In this document: in pieces, positions 27,105 through 33,998 of the stretch
Layout: each line of letters opens with the position of its first letter
Numbering within the stretch: position 1 is the first letter of the stretch
The notes under the pieces: generated by a model
Seen by the model: the letters and a program-made list of their open reading frames with translations, nothing else
The model's database searches: none
What the model was told of the DNA's origin: nothing
Program-made: the position numbers and the translations under genes
Virus record (IMG/VR): IMGVR_UViG_3300017992_000019
Location: 30,892 to 94,891 of that record
DNA from: a virus
Direction: 5' to 3' (one strand)
DNA length: 64,000 bases

Positions 27105-27533
27105 ATGCCAATGACAGAAAAACAGGTCAATGAGTACATGAGCAACTTGCTCGACGGAAAGATTCCGGCGCCGGCCGGGCTCGAGGGCGACGCCTTGAAT
27201 CAGTTTCGCAAGATCACCGGCGAGCTCACCCAAACCGATCAGCGGTTGCGACTCGCGCAACGGGAAGTCGAGCAACTCACCGACAAGCTCAAGCAATTGG
27301 TCGGGCAACGCACGGCGTATGTCAACATCCTGATCATGGCCGAGAACGCGAGGAGAGGCTCGGTCAAGCCGACACCTCCGACCGAAGATCCTCCGGCCGA
27401 CGACAAGCCGGTCGACCTCGCCGGGCTCAAGGAAAAGATGGGAGCGGACAAGGTCGAGGTGACCGACGGCGAGGGCAACGTGCTCGACTCGACCGAGGAG
27501 GATTCCCCGGCCGCGGATACTCCGGCCGACTGA
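27105..27533 (+). CDS. Small coiled-coil protein before endolysin
   Basis: 142 residues with a helical coiled-coil middle (ELTQTDQRLRLAQREVEQLTDKLKQLVGQ) and an acidic Pro-rich tail. There is no signal peptide. The ATG at 27105 has AAGGAGGAG upstream. It opens the lysis block. The N-terminal TEKQVNEYMSNLLDGK region resembles other unnamed phage proteins, and I cannot assign a function. Confidence 0.6.
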   Translation: MPMTEKQVNEYMSNLLDGKIPAPAGLEGDALNQFRKITGELTQTDQRLRLAQREVEQLTDKLKQLVGQRTAYVNILIMAENARRGSVKPTPPTEDPPADDKPVDLAGLKEKMGADKVEVTDGEGNVLDSTEEDSPAADTPAD

Positions 27534-27546
27534 GGAGGTTTCGATC

Positions 27547-28230
27547 ATGGCACTCAAGACCGGGAGCAAGGGCGAGGCCGTCCGCGAGGTGCAAGAGAAC
27601 CTCAAGGTGCTCGGGTTGTACCATGCGCCGATCGACGGTGATTTCGGCCGACGCACCCGGGAGGCCGTGCTCGCATTTCAGGAACGCTTTTTCGTCGACG
27701 GGATCATTGACAAGACAACCGAGCAAGCGATCAATGCCGCGGTTGTCGCGTGGTCGAAACGTGAGCGCGAGATCCTTGTGCCGGTGCCGAATGGACTCAA
27801 GGAGCTCGAGGCGAAGTTCTGCGAGATCGAGTTCAAGGAGGCCGGCGCCGGGTGGGTCGAGATCACAAACGACTTTCCCGAAAATATCGTGCGGCACGAA
27901 TTCCCGGTCGTCGGAGTGCAATGCTTTCACCGCGACCTTGTGCCGGTGCTCGAGAAAGTGCTCGAGGAGATCAAGCACAAGGGTCTCGACGGTGAGATCC
28001 GACAGTTCGGCACGTGGGCACCTCGACACAAGATGCACGATTCCTCGAGAGGTCTCTCGACTCACTCATGGGGGATCGCGGTCGACGTGAATTGGGCAAC
28101 CAACGCCGTCGGAACGCGCGGCGATCTCGACTCGGGGATCGTCGAGGCTTTCGAGCGTTTCGGTTTCGAGTGGGGCGGTCGTTGGCGATATAAAGATCCG
28201 ATGCACTTTCAATATGTGACCGGGTACTGA
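27547..28230 (+). CDS. Endolysin: peptidoglycan-binding domain plus M15 peptidase
   Basis: 227 residues. Residues 4-60 are a PG_binding_1 domain (GSKGEAVREVQENLKVLGLY, DGDFGRRTREAVLAFQ). Residues about 110-225 are a zinc peptidase of family M15 (VanY/L-Ala-D-Glu endopeptidase type): STHSWGIAVD near residue 171 supplies the His and Asp ligands, and MHFQY near residue 219 supplies the last His. It cleaves peptide stems in the host wall during lysis. There is no signal peptide, so it needs a holin. Confidence 0.9.
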   Translation: MALKTGSKGEAVREVQENLKVLGLYHAPIDGDFGRRTREAVLAFQERFFVDGIIDKTTEQAINAAVVAWSKREREILVPVPNGLKELEAKFCEIEFKEAGAGWVEITNDFPENIVRHEFPVVGVQCFHRDLVPVLEKVLEEIKHKGLDGEIRQFGTWAPRHKMHDSSRGLSTHSWGIAVDVNWATNAVGTRGDLDSGIVEAFERFGFEWGGRWRYKDPMHFQYVTGY

Positions 28231-28253
28231 TACCCAAACGAAAGGAGGAGGTC

Positions 28254-28736
28254 ATGCGACGGAAAGCAAGAGGCATCGTTGCGTTCATCGTGGCATCGGT
28301 TGCCGCGGTGACTCTCACTCTGTACGCGGGAGCGGCGCTCTCGCAACCGGCCGATCAACCGGCCGTCGACGCGGGCACACCCGACGCCGGCGTTGTCACC
28401 GACACCGGCGCCGAGGAGGTCACGACCGATCAGATCAAGGAGGCGATCAAGAAAGCGATCGAGGATTGGGAAACCCTCGGTTGGATTGGCGGCATGGCCG
28501 CGGTGATCGGCGTGTTGCTCCTATTGCTACGTTTCAAACCTCTCGACAAGCTACTCGAGGACAAGGGGATCAAATGGATCAAACCCTATCTCGCAGTCGC
28601 ACTCGGGGCGCTCGGTGGTTTCTTTTCCACGTTTGCGACGGGCAAGTCGATCCTGTTTTCGATCGTCGCCGGAATAGTCGCCGGGGTTGCGTCGCCGGGG
28701 TTGCACTTGCTCCTCACTAAGGGGAACAAGAGTTGA
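28254..28736 (+). CDS. Membrane protein with signal-like N-terminus (holin candidate)
   Basis: 160 residues. A hydrophobic signal-type helix lies at residues 8-30 (ending ALSQP), followed by an acidic linker and then two or three membrane helices (LGWIGGMAAVIGVLLLLL; YLAVALGALGGFF; ILFSIVAGIVAGVASPGL). It is directly downstream of the endolysin with AAAGGAGG before the start. Position and topology suggest a holin or antiholin, but no family is certain. Confidence 0.6.
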   Translation: MRRKARGIVAFIVASVAAVTLTLYAGAALSQPADQPAVDAGTPDAGVVTDTGAEEVTTDQIKEAIKKAIEDWETLGWIGGMAAVIGVLLLLLRFKPLDKLLEDKGIKWIKPYLAVALGALGGFFSTFATGKSILFSIVAGIVAGVASPGLHLLLTKGNKS

Positions 28737-29038
28737 CCCCGAAAGCCAACACGGCCGGCGACTGGTTCAAGAAATGGGGATTGTGGATCCTCCTCGTGCT
28801 CGCGGTGATCCTCGTCTTGCTCGCGAAACTGTTTCCGAGCAACGGTGAGAAACCGAAAATCTTGCAGGCCGCGAAAGACGGAGCAAAGAAATTGCACGAC
28901 GCGGCCGACAAGGCACACGAGGAACACACCGCGGAAATGAAAAAGCGCGAGGAGGAGCTCGAGACGATCAAGGCGATCACCGACGAGGAGGAACGCTTGC
29001 GTCGCCTCGCCGAGTTCGCAAACCGGAGGTCGACATGA
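28733..29038 (+). CDS. Single-pass membrane protein with cytosolic/periplasmic coiled coil
   Basis: 101 residues from a TTG that overlaps the previous stop (TTGA). A membrane helix (WGLWILLVLAVILVLLAKLF) is followed by a charged coiled coil (LHDAADKAHEEHTAEMKKREEELETI). This is the layout of an inner-membrane spanin subunit. The next gene overlaps by four bases, as Rz/Rz1-type pairs often do. The spanin call is tentative because no lipobox partner is seen. Confidence 0.5.
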   Translation: MTPKANTAGDWFKKWGLWILLVLAVILVLLAKLFPSNGEKPKILQAAKDGAKKLHDAADKAHEEHTAEMKKREEELETIKAITDEEERLRRLAEFANRRST

Positions 29039-29469
29039 GATTCCGATCCGCGGTTGTCGCTTTTCTCGTTGCTTTCTTGTCAGTCGCTCCGGCCGTGTTA
29101 GCAGATCCCCCGGCCGGTGTCTCCGACGACACCGGTGCGGAGACAGTGTCTCTCGACCCGGCCGACAAGCCGGCCGACGTGACACCTCTCCTCAAAGGCA
29201 AGCCCGCACCTCACTCGGGTCTCCTTGTGCTCGAGGGTCGATTCACCCGGATGCTCAAAGCCGAGCAACGGGTCAAGACCGTCGACGGCACGCTCGAGAT
29301 CGAGCGCAAATTGCGCGCCGACCTCGAGGCGTTGTATACTAGGAAACTGGAGGAGGCGACCAAGCCGGAGCCGTGGTATAAGTCAGGTTGGATCTATTTC
29401 GGTCTCGGCGTTTTGGTCACCGTTGGCGCGATATACGGAGGCGCGCAGTTAGTCAAAGCGGCCAACTGA
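29035..29469 (+). CDS. Exported, C-terminally anchored lysis-region protein
   Basis: 144 residues with a clear signal peptide (residues 1-22, ending VLADPP), a proline-rich linker, a charged helix (RFTRMLKAEQRVKTVDGTLEIERKLRADLEALYTRK is its extent) and a C-terminal membrane helix (WIYFGLGVLVTVGAIYGGAQLV). There is no lipobox cysteine. It could be part of the envelope-disruption machinery with its overlapping neighbours. Function is inference from position. Confidence 0.5.
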   Translation: MRFRSAVVAFLVAFLSVAPAVLADPPAGVSDDTGAETVSLDPADKPADVTPLLKGKPAPHSGLLVLEGRFTRMLKAEQRVKTVDGTLEIERKLRADLEALYTRKLEEATKPEPWYKSGWIYFGLGVLVTVGAIYGGAQLVKAAN

Positions 29470-29490
29470 AACGAGGCGGGATGCACTCCA

Positions 29491-29712
29491 ATGGAAACAG
29501 TCTTGATCGAGATCGCAAAGCAGGGCGGGTTCGCATTTGTCGCGGCGCTCGCGATCTGGTTTGCGTTGAAAAAAGATCGGCAAGTGTCGCAGCTATACGA
29601 TCGACTCGAGCGAAAGTCAGAAAAGTACGTCGAGAAATATCAGGCGCTTTCGCGTGAGCTCAACGACACCGTCGCGGCACTTGCGGACGCACTCGATCTC
29701 GAGGTCGAGTGA
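29491..29712 (+). CDS. BhlA/UviB-like holin-type protein
   Basis: 73 residues: one N-terminal membrane helix (IAKQGGFAFVAALAIWFAL) followed by a basic-acidic coiled coil (YDRLERKSEKYVEKYQAL). This N-helix plus short cytosolic coiled coil is the BhlA/UviB arrangement. ATG with GCGGGATGC upstream, a weak ribosome-binding site. It is the best holin-family match among the four small membrane proteins here. Confidence 0.6.
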   Translation: METVLIEIAKQGGFAFVAALAIWFALKKDRQVSQLYDRLERKSEKYVEKYQALSRELNDTVAALADALDLEVE

Positions 29713-29735
29713 AACCGATCGGGGAGGTCTCTCCC

Positions 29736-30116
29736 ATGTGGCCGTTCTCGCGTTTCAGAAAAAAGAAAGTGCAAGTCGAAACCAAAAAAGAGGGGGGAAA
29801 CGGGGAGGCAACCGACGTCGAGGTTGCACGCGAGAATCAAGTCACTCCTGTTGAGATTCTCCTCGCCGACTGCGAGGAGATCGAATCCCTTGACAGCGAG
29901 CCCGTAGTAGAGGACAACACCGGGGAGTTCCCCGAGGTCTACAACAAGCCGGGGATCGTCGTGAAAGAAAAAACGAGAGCTCAACGGCTACACAAACACG
30001 ATTCACAATCGCGGCGTGTCCTATGCGACATTGACAAACAGATCGAGCGGCTGAAAAAGATCCGGGAAAAGATCAAGGGAGGAACACTCAATGGGAAAGC
30101 AAAGGCGGAAACCTAA
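29736..30116 (+). CDS. Hypothetical protein
   Basis: 126 residues from an ATG with GGGGAGG eight bases upstream; a GTG at 29709 overlapping the preceding stop would add nine residues and cannot be excluded. The start (MWPFSRFRKKK) is basic, the middle acidic, and the end basic and helical (IDKQIERLKKIREKIKGG). The end overlaps the next gene by 26 bases. No family recognised. Confidence 0.5.
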   Translation: MWPFSRFRKKKVQVETKKEGGNGEATDVEVARENQVTPVEILLADCEEIESLDSEPVVEDNTGEFPEVYNKPGIVVKEKTRAQRLHKHDSQSRRVLCDIDKQIERLKKIREKIKGGTLNGKAKAET

Positions 30117-30417
30117 ATCGACGCCGACCTCGATCGAGATCCCACCGTGCGTCGGTTACTATGAGAAAGTCGAGATCGCTTGCGACGGCGACCCGGTCGG
30201 CGAAACCGAAATCGATCGGGTGCCGTGCTCGTGGCGAGACCATTGCCGCGCGTTCCGATCGCACCTTGAGCTCGCCGGACAATCGCCGGCGTCGCACATT
30301 GTCGAGGTGAGCAACGGCAACGGCCGACGGATTGGAAAACCAATCGCCGGCGAGGAGGCATTCCTCGAGTTGCTCGAGGAGAGTCTCCGCGGCTGGCAAG
30401 CAAGGGGGCAGGCATGA
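30091..30417 (+). CDS. Hypothetical protein
   Basis: 108 residues, ATG with GGGAGG upstream, overlapping both neighbours by a few bases. It begins basic (GKQRRKPKSTPTS) and contains two cysteines and a WRDHCRAFRSHLELAGQ stretch, but no recognisable fold. Codon use matches neighbours. Confidence 0.5.
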   Translation: MGKQRRKPKSTPTSIEIPPCVGYYEKVEIACDGDPVGETEIDRVPCSWRDHCRAFRSHLELAGQSPASHIVEVSNGNGRRIGKPIAGEEAFLELLEESLRGWQARGQA

Positions 30418-30794
30418 GCAAGACACGACGCGAACCCGAAGTGATCGACAACTCACCTCTCGTCGACGTCAAGATCGACGAGGTCGAATACAAGCTCACG
30501 CCGAAACGACTCCGGGATCTTGCCGGCGACATGCTCCTCGAGGAGCTCCTCCGGGTCGGCAATCTCCTCGGCGAGGCCGAGTCGCGACTCGTGCTCGTCG
30601 ACGCCGAGTATCGATCGTTCCGCGGCGTTGCAGTCAAGGCCGAGCTCGACAAGGATCCGAAACTGTCCGAGTGGAAAATCAAGGCGCGGATCGAAGCGAG
30701 CGCGGAGTTCCAGAAATTCAAGATCGGGATCGCGAAAGCGACGCGCGAGGTGCACGTGCTCCGCGAGACCCTCGCGACTCTCCGACTCCGGTGA
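30414..30794 (+). CDS. Hypothetical helical protein
   Basis: 126 residues, ATGA overlap with the previous gene. Mostly helical, with an acidic N-terminal strand region (VDVKIDEVEYKLTP) and a long helix (ESRLVLVDAEYRSFRG). The central pattern (E..R....AEYRS...VKAEL, then SEWKIKARIEAS.EF) loosely resembles the protein at 50379-50963. It ends the late block; the next 700 bases are non-coding. Confidence 0.5.
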   Translation: MSKTRREPEVIDNSPLVDVKIDEVEYKLTPKRLRDLAGDMLLEELLRVGNLLGEAESRLVLVDAEYRSFRGVAVKAELDKDPKLSEWKIKARIEASAEFQKFKIGIAKATREVHVLRETLATLRLR

Positions 30795-31484
30795 TCGTCC
30801 GGCCGACTTGATTGTCGGGATCGGGCGAGACCTCCGAATCGAAAAACCGAGCTCGAGCTCGCGACCGGATCGCGAGACCCGGAACACCGATCCCGTGGCG
30901 ACGGGATCGACCTCCCGGCCGGGAGGGATCCAGCCGGGCACCCGGCCGGACTCCCACCGGGCCCCGGGCCGATCCAGCCGGGCGCCGGCGACCTCGAGGC
31001 CGACCTCCCGGCCGGGCCGGACTCCCACCGGCACCCACCGGCACCCACCGGCACCCACCGAGATCCACCGGCCGGATCCCTGATCTCGGGTCGAGCTCGA
31101 GGCCGACGGATCTTTTTTCGGGTTTTTTCGGGCCCGGATCGCGGGTGCTCGTTGTGTGGTGCTCTGTGGCGCCTCACAGGACGGGCCGAGATCCGGGCGC
31201 AAACCCCGTGCCAGGCAGGGCCCCGGATCCCGGGAGACCGGGCGCGCCAGAATAGGCGCCTCGAGACGTCTCTCCGCGTCTCCTACGCTTGCCGGGCCGG
31301 ACACGACCCGACACCCCGGATCCCAGGCCGGAGGCCGCACAGGGCCCGCAATCGCCTCGCGCGAATTTCCCAAACAAAACGAGGCACTTACAAGAGGGTG
31401 AGCGAAAACTCGTTTTCGGTCAAGGGGTTGGCCGCTTGCAAGTATGCGTTCCGTAAGTGGAAAACGTACCGGCGAAAATAGTTG
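30795..31484. other. Non-coding GC-rich intergenic region between late and early blocks
   Basis: No open frame here has protein-like composition; those present read as Arg/Pro/Gly-rich low complexity on both strands. The first half contains reshuffled copies of short words (GACCTCCCGGCCGGG, ACTCCCACCGG, GATCCAGCCGGG). TTTTTT runs near 31113 and 31123 separated by CGGG may mark transcription ends. From about 31350 the composition turns less GC-rich. An inverted repeat CGAAAAC-TC-GTTTTCG lies at 31403-31418 and could be an operator. Confidence 0.6.
31021..31070. repeat. Five 10-bp tandem units (three perfect)
   Basis: GCACCCACCG occurs three times in a row at 31031-31060 and is flanked by one degenerate unit on each side sharing CCACCG. 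The period is one helical turn. It lies inside the non-coding region. Confidence 0.85.
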
Positions 31485-31513
31485 TTGCAATACGCGAAAC
31501 GGTGCCGTATACT
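31485..31513 (+). promoter_or_regulatory. Sigma70-type promoter
   Basis: TTGCAA (31485-31490), a 17-base spacer, then TATACT (31508-31513) make a strong match to the -35/-10 consensus. The predicted start is near 31520, exactly at an ATG, so a leaderless 65-codon frame to 31717 is formally possible but looks non-coding. An 8-bp stem hairpin (31548-31567) follows. Confidence 0.65.
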
Positions 31514-31547
31514 GTAAACATGAGGCCGGAGACCAAGACAAGCCCGA

Positions 31548-31567
31548 AACTGTGCAACGGCACAGTT
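31548..31567 (+). promoter_or_regulatory. Perfect 8-bp inverted repeat downstream of promoter
   Basis: AACTGTGC and GCACAGTT are separated by AACG. It begins about 28 bases after the predicted transcription start. No T-run follows, so it looks more like an operator or early RNA hairpin than a terminator. Confidence 0.5.
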
Positions 31568-31689
31568 CTTGCCCTGGATCCCCTACCTCGCAAAAATGTT
31601 CAAAAGCACACTATGAAAAATGTACTTTTTACACACCGTTTCTGCACCGCGTCACGGGCTAACTCGCTGAAACATAAGAGTTCAGGAGT

Positions 31690-31705
31690 TGGCACGCGGT
31701 TTGCA
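31690..31705 (+). promoter_or_regulatory. Sigma54-like (-24/-12) promoter site
   Basis: TGGCAC, five bases, then TTGCA is an exact match to the TGGCAC-N5-TTGCW consensus, with GG at 31691-31692 and GC at 31703-31704, twelve bases apart as required. The predicted start is near 31716. A weaker sigma70 reading (TTGGCA, 18 bases, ACTAAT) is an alternative. It lies 370 bases upstream of the amidoligase. Confidence 0.5.
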
Positions 31706-31715
31706 GTAACATACT

Positions 31716-32087
31716 AATAGTTGCTCATTGACAAAGGAACGGCGAAGCGAAGCAGGGACGGCCGGAAACAGTCCCACCGGGGCAACCCTCCCGGAGCTAG
31801 CAGGAAACACCGAGACCAACAAAAGCTAGTGTGACCCTACGGGGCACGGGTAGACGGGCGAAGCAAGGAGGAGCCGACAATGCCTCCGAGACCCGGGCGA
31901 CGAAACGGCCACATGACAAGCATGGGGCACGAGTAAAAAAGAGAGACGGCCGGCGAGAGTCGGCCACATGGGCGCGCACCGCGAGGCGGTCGCCGCGAGG
32001 TCGTACCTCGGCGCGCTCCTTTTGAGAGTTGAGAGATTGAAACCCTTTTGACCTTGTCGCGGACAAGGAAACCTTTTGGAGGATACC
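31716..32087 (+). ncRNA. Long foldable 5' leader of the amidoligase gene (candidate structured RNA)
   Basis: Several consecutive stems can be drawn: GGGAC/GTCCC (31755-31775), CCGGG/CCCGG (31777-31794), CTAGC/GCTAG (31797-31829), GGCCG/CGGCC near 31954, ACCGC/GCGGT and GAGGT/ACCTC near 31977-32006, and CCTTGTC-GCG-GACAAGG just before the ribosome-binding site. The only candidate peptide is the short frame at 31880. Whether this is a processed RNA, a riboswitch-like leader or only a stable leader cannot be told from sequence. Confidence 0.4.
31880..31936 (+). CDS. Possible 18-residue leader peptide
   Basis: ATG with AAGGAGG eight bases upstream opens an 18-codon frame (MPPRPGRRNGHMTSMGHE) ending in TAA. 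The ribosome-binding site is as good as that of real genes here. It lies in the amidoligase leader just before a GGCCG/CGGCC hairpin, which suits a leader peptide, but there is no regulatory codon run. Confidence 0.35.
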   Translation: MPPRPGRRNGHMTSMGHE

Positions 32088-33029
32088 ATGACCGCTAATA
32101 TCGAAACCCTGAAGTCTCAGACCTTCGGCGTCGAAATTGAATTCGTAGGTTGCACCCAGGAACGCGCCGCTCGCGCGGTGCACTCCGTTGTCGGCGGTCG
32201 GATCTTCGACCGCACCGTCGTTGCTCCCGACGGTCGCAAGTGGAAAGTCGTCTCCGACGGGTCGGTCGCCGGTGTCGGCGGCGAGCTCGTGACTCCGGTC
32301 CTCAAGTACGACGACATGGAAACCCTGCAAGAGGTCGTGCGGGCCATGCGTCGCGCCGGTTGCCGCAAGCACTCCTCGGCCGGTATTCACGTGCACGTCG
32401 GCGCTCGCGACATGACCGCCAAGCAGATCGTCAACGTGGTCAAGACTTGGAATCGGCAGGAACGGATCATTGTCAAGGCGCTCGACATTGAGGGTCGCAC
32501 CTACGGCACCAACGGTGCTCGCACTTGGGCCGCGTCTGCAAACCGCGACGTGATCCCCCGGATCCTCCGGTCCAAGCCTAAGACCATGAACAAGCTCGCG
32601 GCCGCTTGGTACGGCGAGAGCAACTATGAGTCGCGCACCTATCGCAAGTATGACTCGAGCCGGTATCACGCGATCAACCTGCACAACCTTTTTTATGGGT
32701 CGCACGGCACCATCGAATTTCGTTGCTTCAACTCGACCATGCACGCCGGCGAAATCCGCTCCTACGTCGTGCTCGCTCTCGCAGTCGTCGCCAAGGGTCG
32801 CAACGGCCGCGGCGCCTCGGTTGAGCAGCGCGCTTTCAATCCCGAAACCGCGAAATTCGATTTTCGCCAGTGGATGATCAAGCTCGGCATGATCGGCGCC
32901 GAGTTCAAGAATGTCCGCAAGCACCTTATGAAGCGCCTCCCGGGATCCTCCCGGTCGGCCAACACTGGCCGGACTCGCGGCGGTCACGCTCGCCGGAACA
33001 ACAACGTCGAGAATCACGCGAGCGTGTAA
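32088..33029 (+). CDS. Putative amidoligase (Amidoligase_2 family)
   Basis: 313 residues; ATG with TTGGAGG upstream. Family landmarks: FGVEIEF at residues 13-19 (metal/ATP-binding E-x-E), SDGSV followed by GGELVTPVL, GIHVHVGA at 99-106 and IEFRCFNST at 209-217. These belong to the glutamine-synthetase-like COOH-NH2 ligases, predicted to make peptide-like amide bonds on small molecules or proteins. Two cyclotransferase-like genes follow, a partnership noted in comparative work on amidoligases. Codon use is unlike its neighbours: all 19 Thr codons are ACC or ACT and none ACG, and Gln is mostly CAG. The basic, Asn/Gly/Arg-rich C-terminus may be flexible. Confidence 0.85.
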   Translation: MTANIETLKSQTFGVEIEFVGCTQERAARAVHSVVGGRIFDRTVVAPDGRKWKVVSDGSVAGVGGELVTPVLKYDDMETLQEVVRAMRRAGCRKHSSAGIHVHVGARDMTAKQIVNVVKTWNRQERIIVKALDIEGRTYGTNGARTWAASANRDVIPRILRSKPKTMNKLAAAWYGESNYESRTYRKYDSSRYHAINLHNLFYGSHGTIEFRCFNSTMHAGEIRSYVVLALAVVAKGRNGRGASVEQRAFNPETAKFDFRQWMIKLGMIGAEFKNVRKHLMKRLPGSSRSANTGRTRGGHARRNNNVENHASV

Positions 33030-33041
33030 GTCAACCTCAAC

Positions 33042-33114
33042 CCCGGGCGCTCCGGCGCCCGGGTGTCGAAACGCCGGCAACGCGCCGGCGTCTATCGGGG
33101 ATCGCCTCCCGATA
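33042..33114 (+). other. Three consecutive strong hairpins after the amidoligase gene
   Basis: CCCGGGCGC/GCGCCCGGG (33042-33063) has a 9-bp stem closed by a UNCG-type tetraloop (TCCG). ACGCCGGC/GCCGGCGT (33071-33091) has an 8-bp stem. TATCGGG/CCCGATA (33093-33114) has a 7-bp stem. No T-run follows. They may protect or terminate the highly expressed transcript. Confidence 0.6.
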
Positions 33115-33158
33115 CTGACGAGACAGGCGACGACAAGGAAACCGAAAAGGAGGAAACC

Positions 33159-33551
33159 ATGTCTTGCAAAGTGTTCGTGTATGGCACGCTCCTCGAGGGC
33201 GAGCCGAATCACAGGGTGCTCGGCGACTCCGAGCTCCTCGGCACCGCGACGACTCGGCCGGCTTTCCGGTTTGTCGATTGCGGATACTACCCGGCCGCAC
33301 TCACCGACGGCGAAACGGCGATCGTCGGCGAGGTCTACCGGGTCAACGACGAGACGCTCGAGGATCTCGATCGTCTCGAGGGTGTTCCTCGGTTGTACCA
33401 GCGCAAGCGGATCAAGCTCGCCGACGGATCGGTTGCTTGGATCTACTTGCTCAACCCCGAGGGTTACTACGGCCGGCGCGAAATGCCGGCGATCGAGTGC
33501 GGCGACTGGCGCGCGCACCTCGACGCGAAATACGGCGCGGCCGCGTCGTGA
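33159..33551 (+). CDS. Gamma-glutamylcyclotransferase-like protein 1
   Basis: 130 residues; ATG with AAGGAGG upstream. It starts CKVFVYGTLLEGEPNHRVL, the YGTL-type phosphate/ligand loop of the GGCT/AIG2 fold, and carries LDRLEGVPRLYQRKRI, the LDxxEGxP region that holds the catalytic glutamate in characterised members. The length fits the GGACT/YtfP-type subgroup. GGCTs release gamma-glutamyl or epsilon-glutamyl-lysine amides as cyclic 5-oxoproline. Beside an amidoligase, it may edit or remove the bond that enzyme makes. Confidence 0.85.
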   Translation: MSCKVFVYGTLLEGEPNHRVLGDSELLGTATTRPAFRFVDCGYYPAALTDGETAIVGEVYRVNDETLEDLDRLEGVPRLYQRKRIKLADGSVAWIYLLNPEGYYGRREMPAIECGDWRAHLDAKYGAAAS

Positions 33552-33561
33552 GGAGGAAACC

Positions 33562-33795
33562 ATGACACCCGAAATCACAGTCGAGCAGAGACGGAAGTAC
33601 AGAGAGATCGACACCCGGAATCTCCGGGCGATCTTCATTGCCAACCCGCGCGGCGAAATGCGGCGCATCTTTCCGAAAGCGGCACGACAGGGAATCGGCG
33701 CTCGGAGCGTGAGCGAGATCGTCGTGTGCTTGATCCACGTCGGCGAGCTCAAGGTCGACACCGACTCCGGCCGGTATGAGTGGATCGGAAACTGA
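33562..33795 (+). CDS. Hypothetical protein in amidoligase cluster
   Basis: 77 residues with GAGGAGGAAACC before the ATG. An N-terminal charged helix (VEQRRKYREIDTRNLRAIF) is followed by a basic middle and a short C-terminal strand pair (ELKVDTDSGRYEWIG). It could be a small nucleic-acid binder. No family recognised. Confidence 0.55.
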   Translation: MTPEITVEQRRKYREIDTRNLRAIFIANPRGEMRRIFPKAARQGIGARSVSEIVVCLIHVGELKVDTDSGRYEWIGN

Positions 33796-33898
33796 AAAGT
33801 GTTCGAGATAGGGGATCCCGGTATCCGGCCCGACAGGCATTGACTCCCAATGTCTCGCGTTTCCCCGACGCGACGGCCGGCGCCGGGATCCCCACTTT
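33796..33898 (+). other. Long-range hairpin after stop codon
   Basis: GGGGATCCCGG (33811-33821) is complementary over 11 bases to CCGGGATCCCC (33883-33893), and AAAGTG (33796-33801) to CACTTT (33893-33898). The enclosed 61 bases are not coding. It starts directly after the preceding stop codon and ends five bases before the first three-way-junction element. Confidence 0.55.
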
Positions 33899-33902
33899 AT
33901 CA

Positions 33903-33962
33903 TTTCCGAGGGAGGAATCGCAACCCTCCCCGACTTGTGTCCCGGCGATACGGGATCGGAAA
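33903..33962 (+). ncRNA. Three-way-junction RNA element, copy A
   Basis: P1 TTTCCGA (33903-33909) pairs TCGGAAA (33956-33962). P2 GGGAGG (33910-33915) pairs CCTCCC (33925-33930). The joining strand is CGACTTGTG (33931-33939). P3 TCCCG/CGGGA (33940-33955) has a GCGATA loop. P1-P2 and P3-P1 are flush. It lies 36 bases before the start of the 108-residue gene at 33999. Confidence 0.7.
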
Positions 33963-33998
33963 CCCAAACAGGCAAGGAAACCTTGCAAGGAGGAAACC

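Noticed and set aside
31021-31070. Tandem 10-bp units considered as a CRISPR array
   Set aside because: Units are adjacent with no spacers and too short. No Cas gene is present.
30812-31255. Plus-strand frame of 147 codons in the non-coding region
   Set aside because: Arg/Pro/Ser low complexity reflecting GC-rich repeats; other frames on both strands look the same and no ribosome-binding site precedes it.
31520-31717. Possible leaderless 65-codon gene starting at the promoter's +1
   Set aside because: No ribosome-binding site, protein-unlike composition, and the frame ends inside the sigma54-like promoter region; kept only as a comment.
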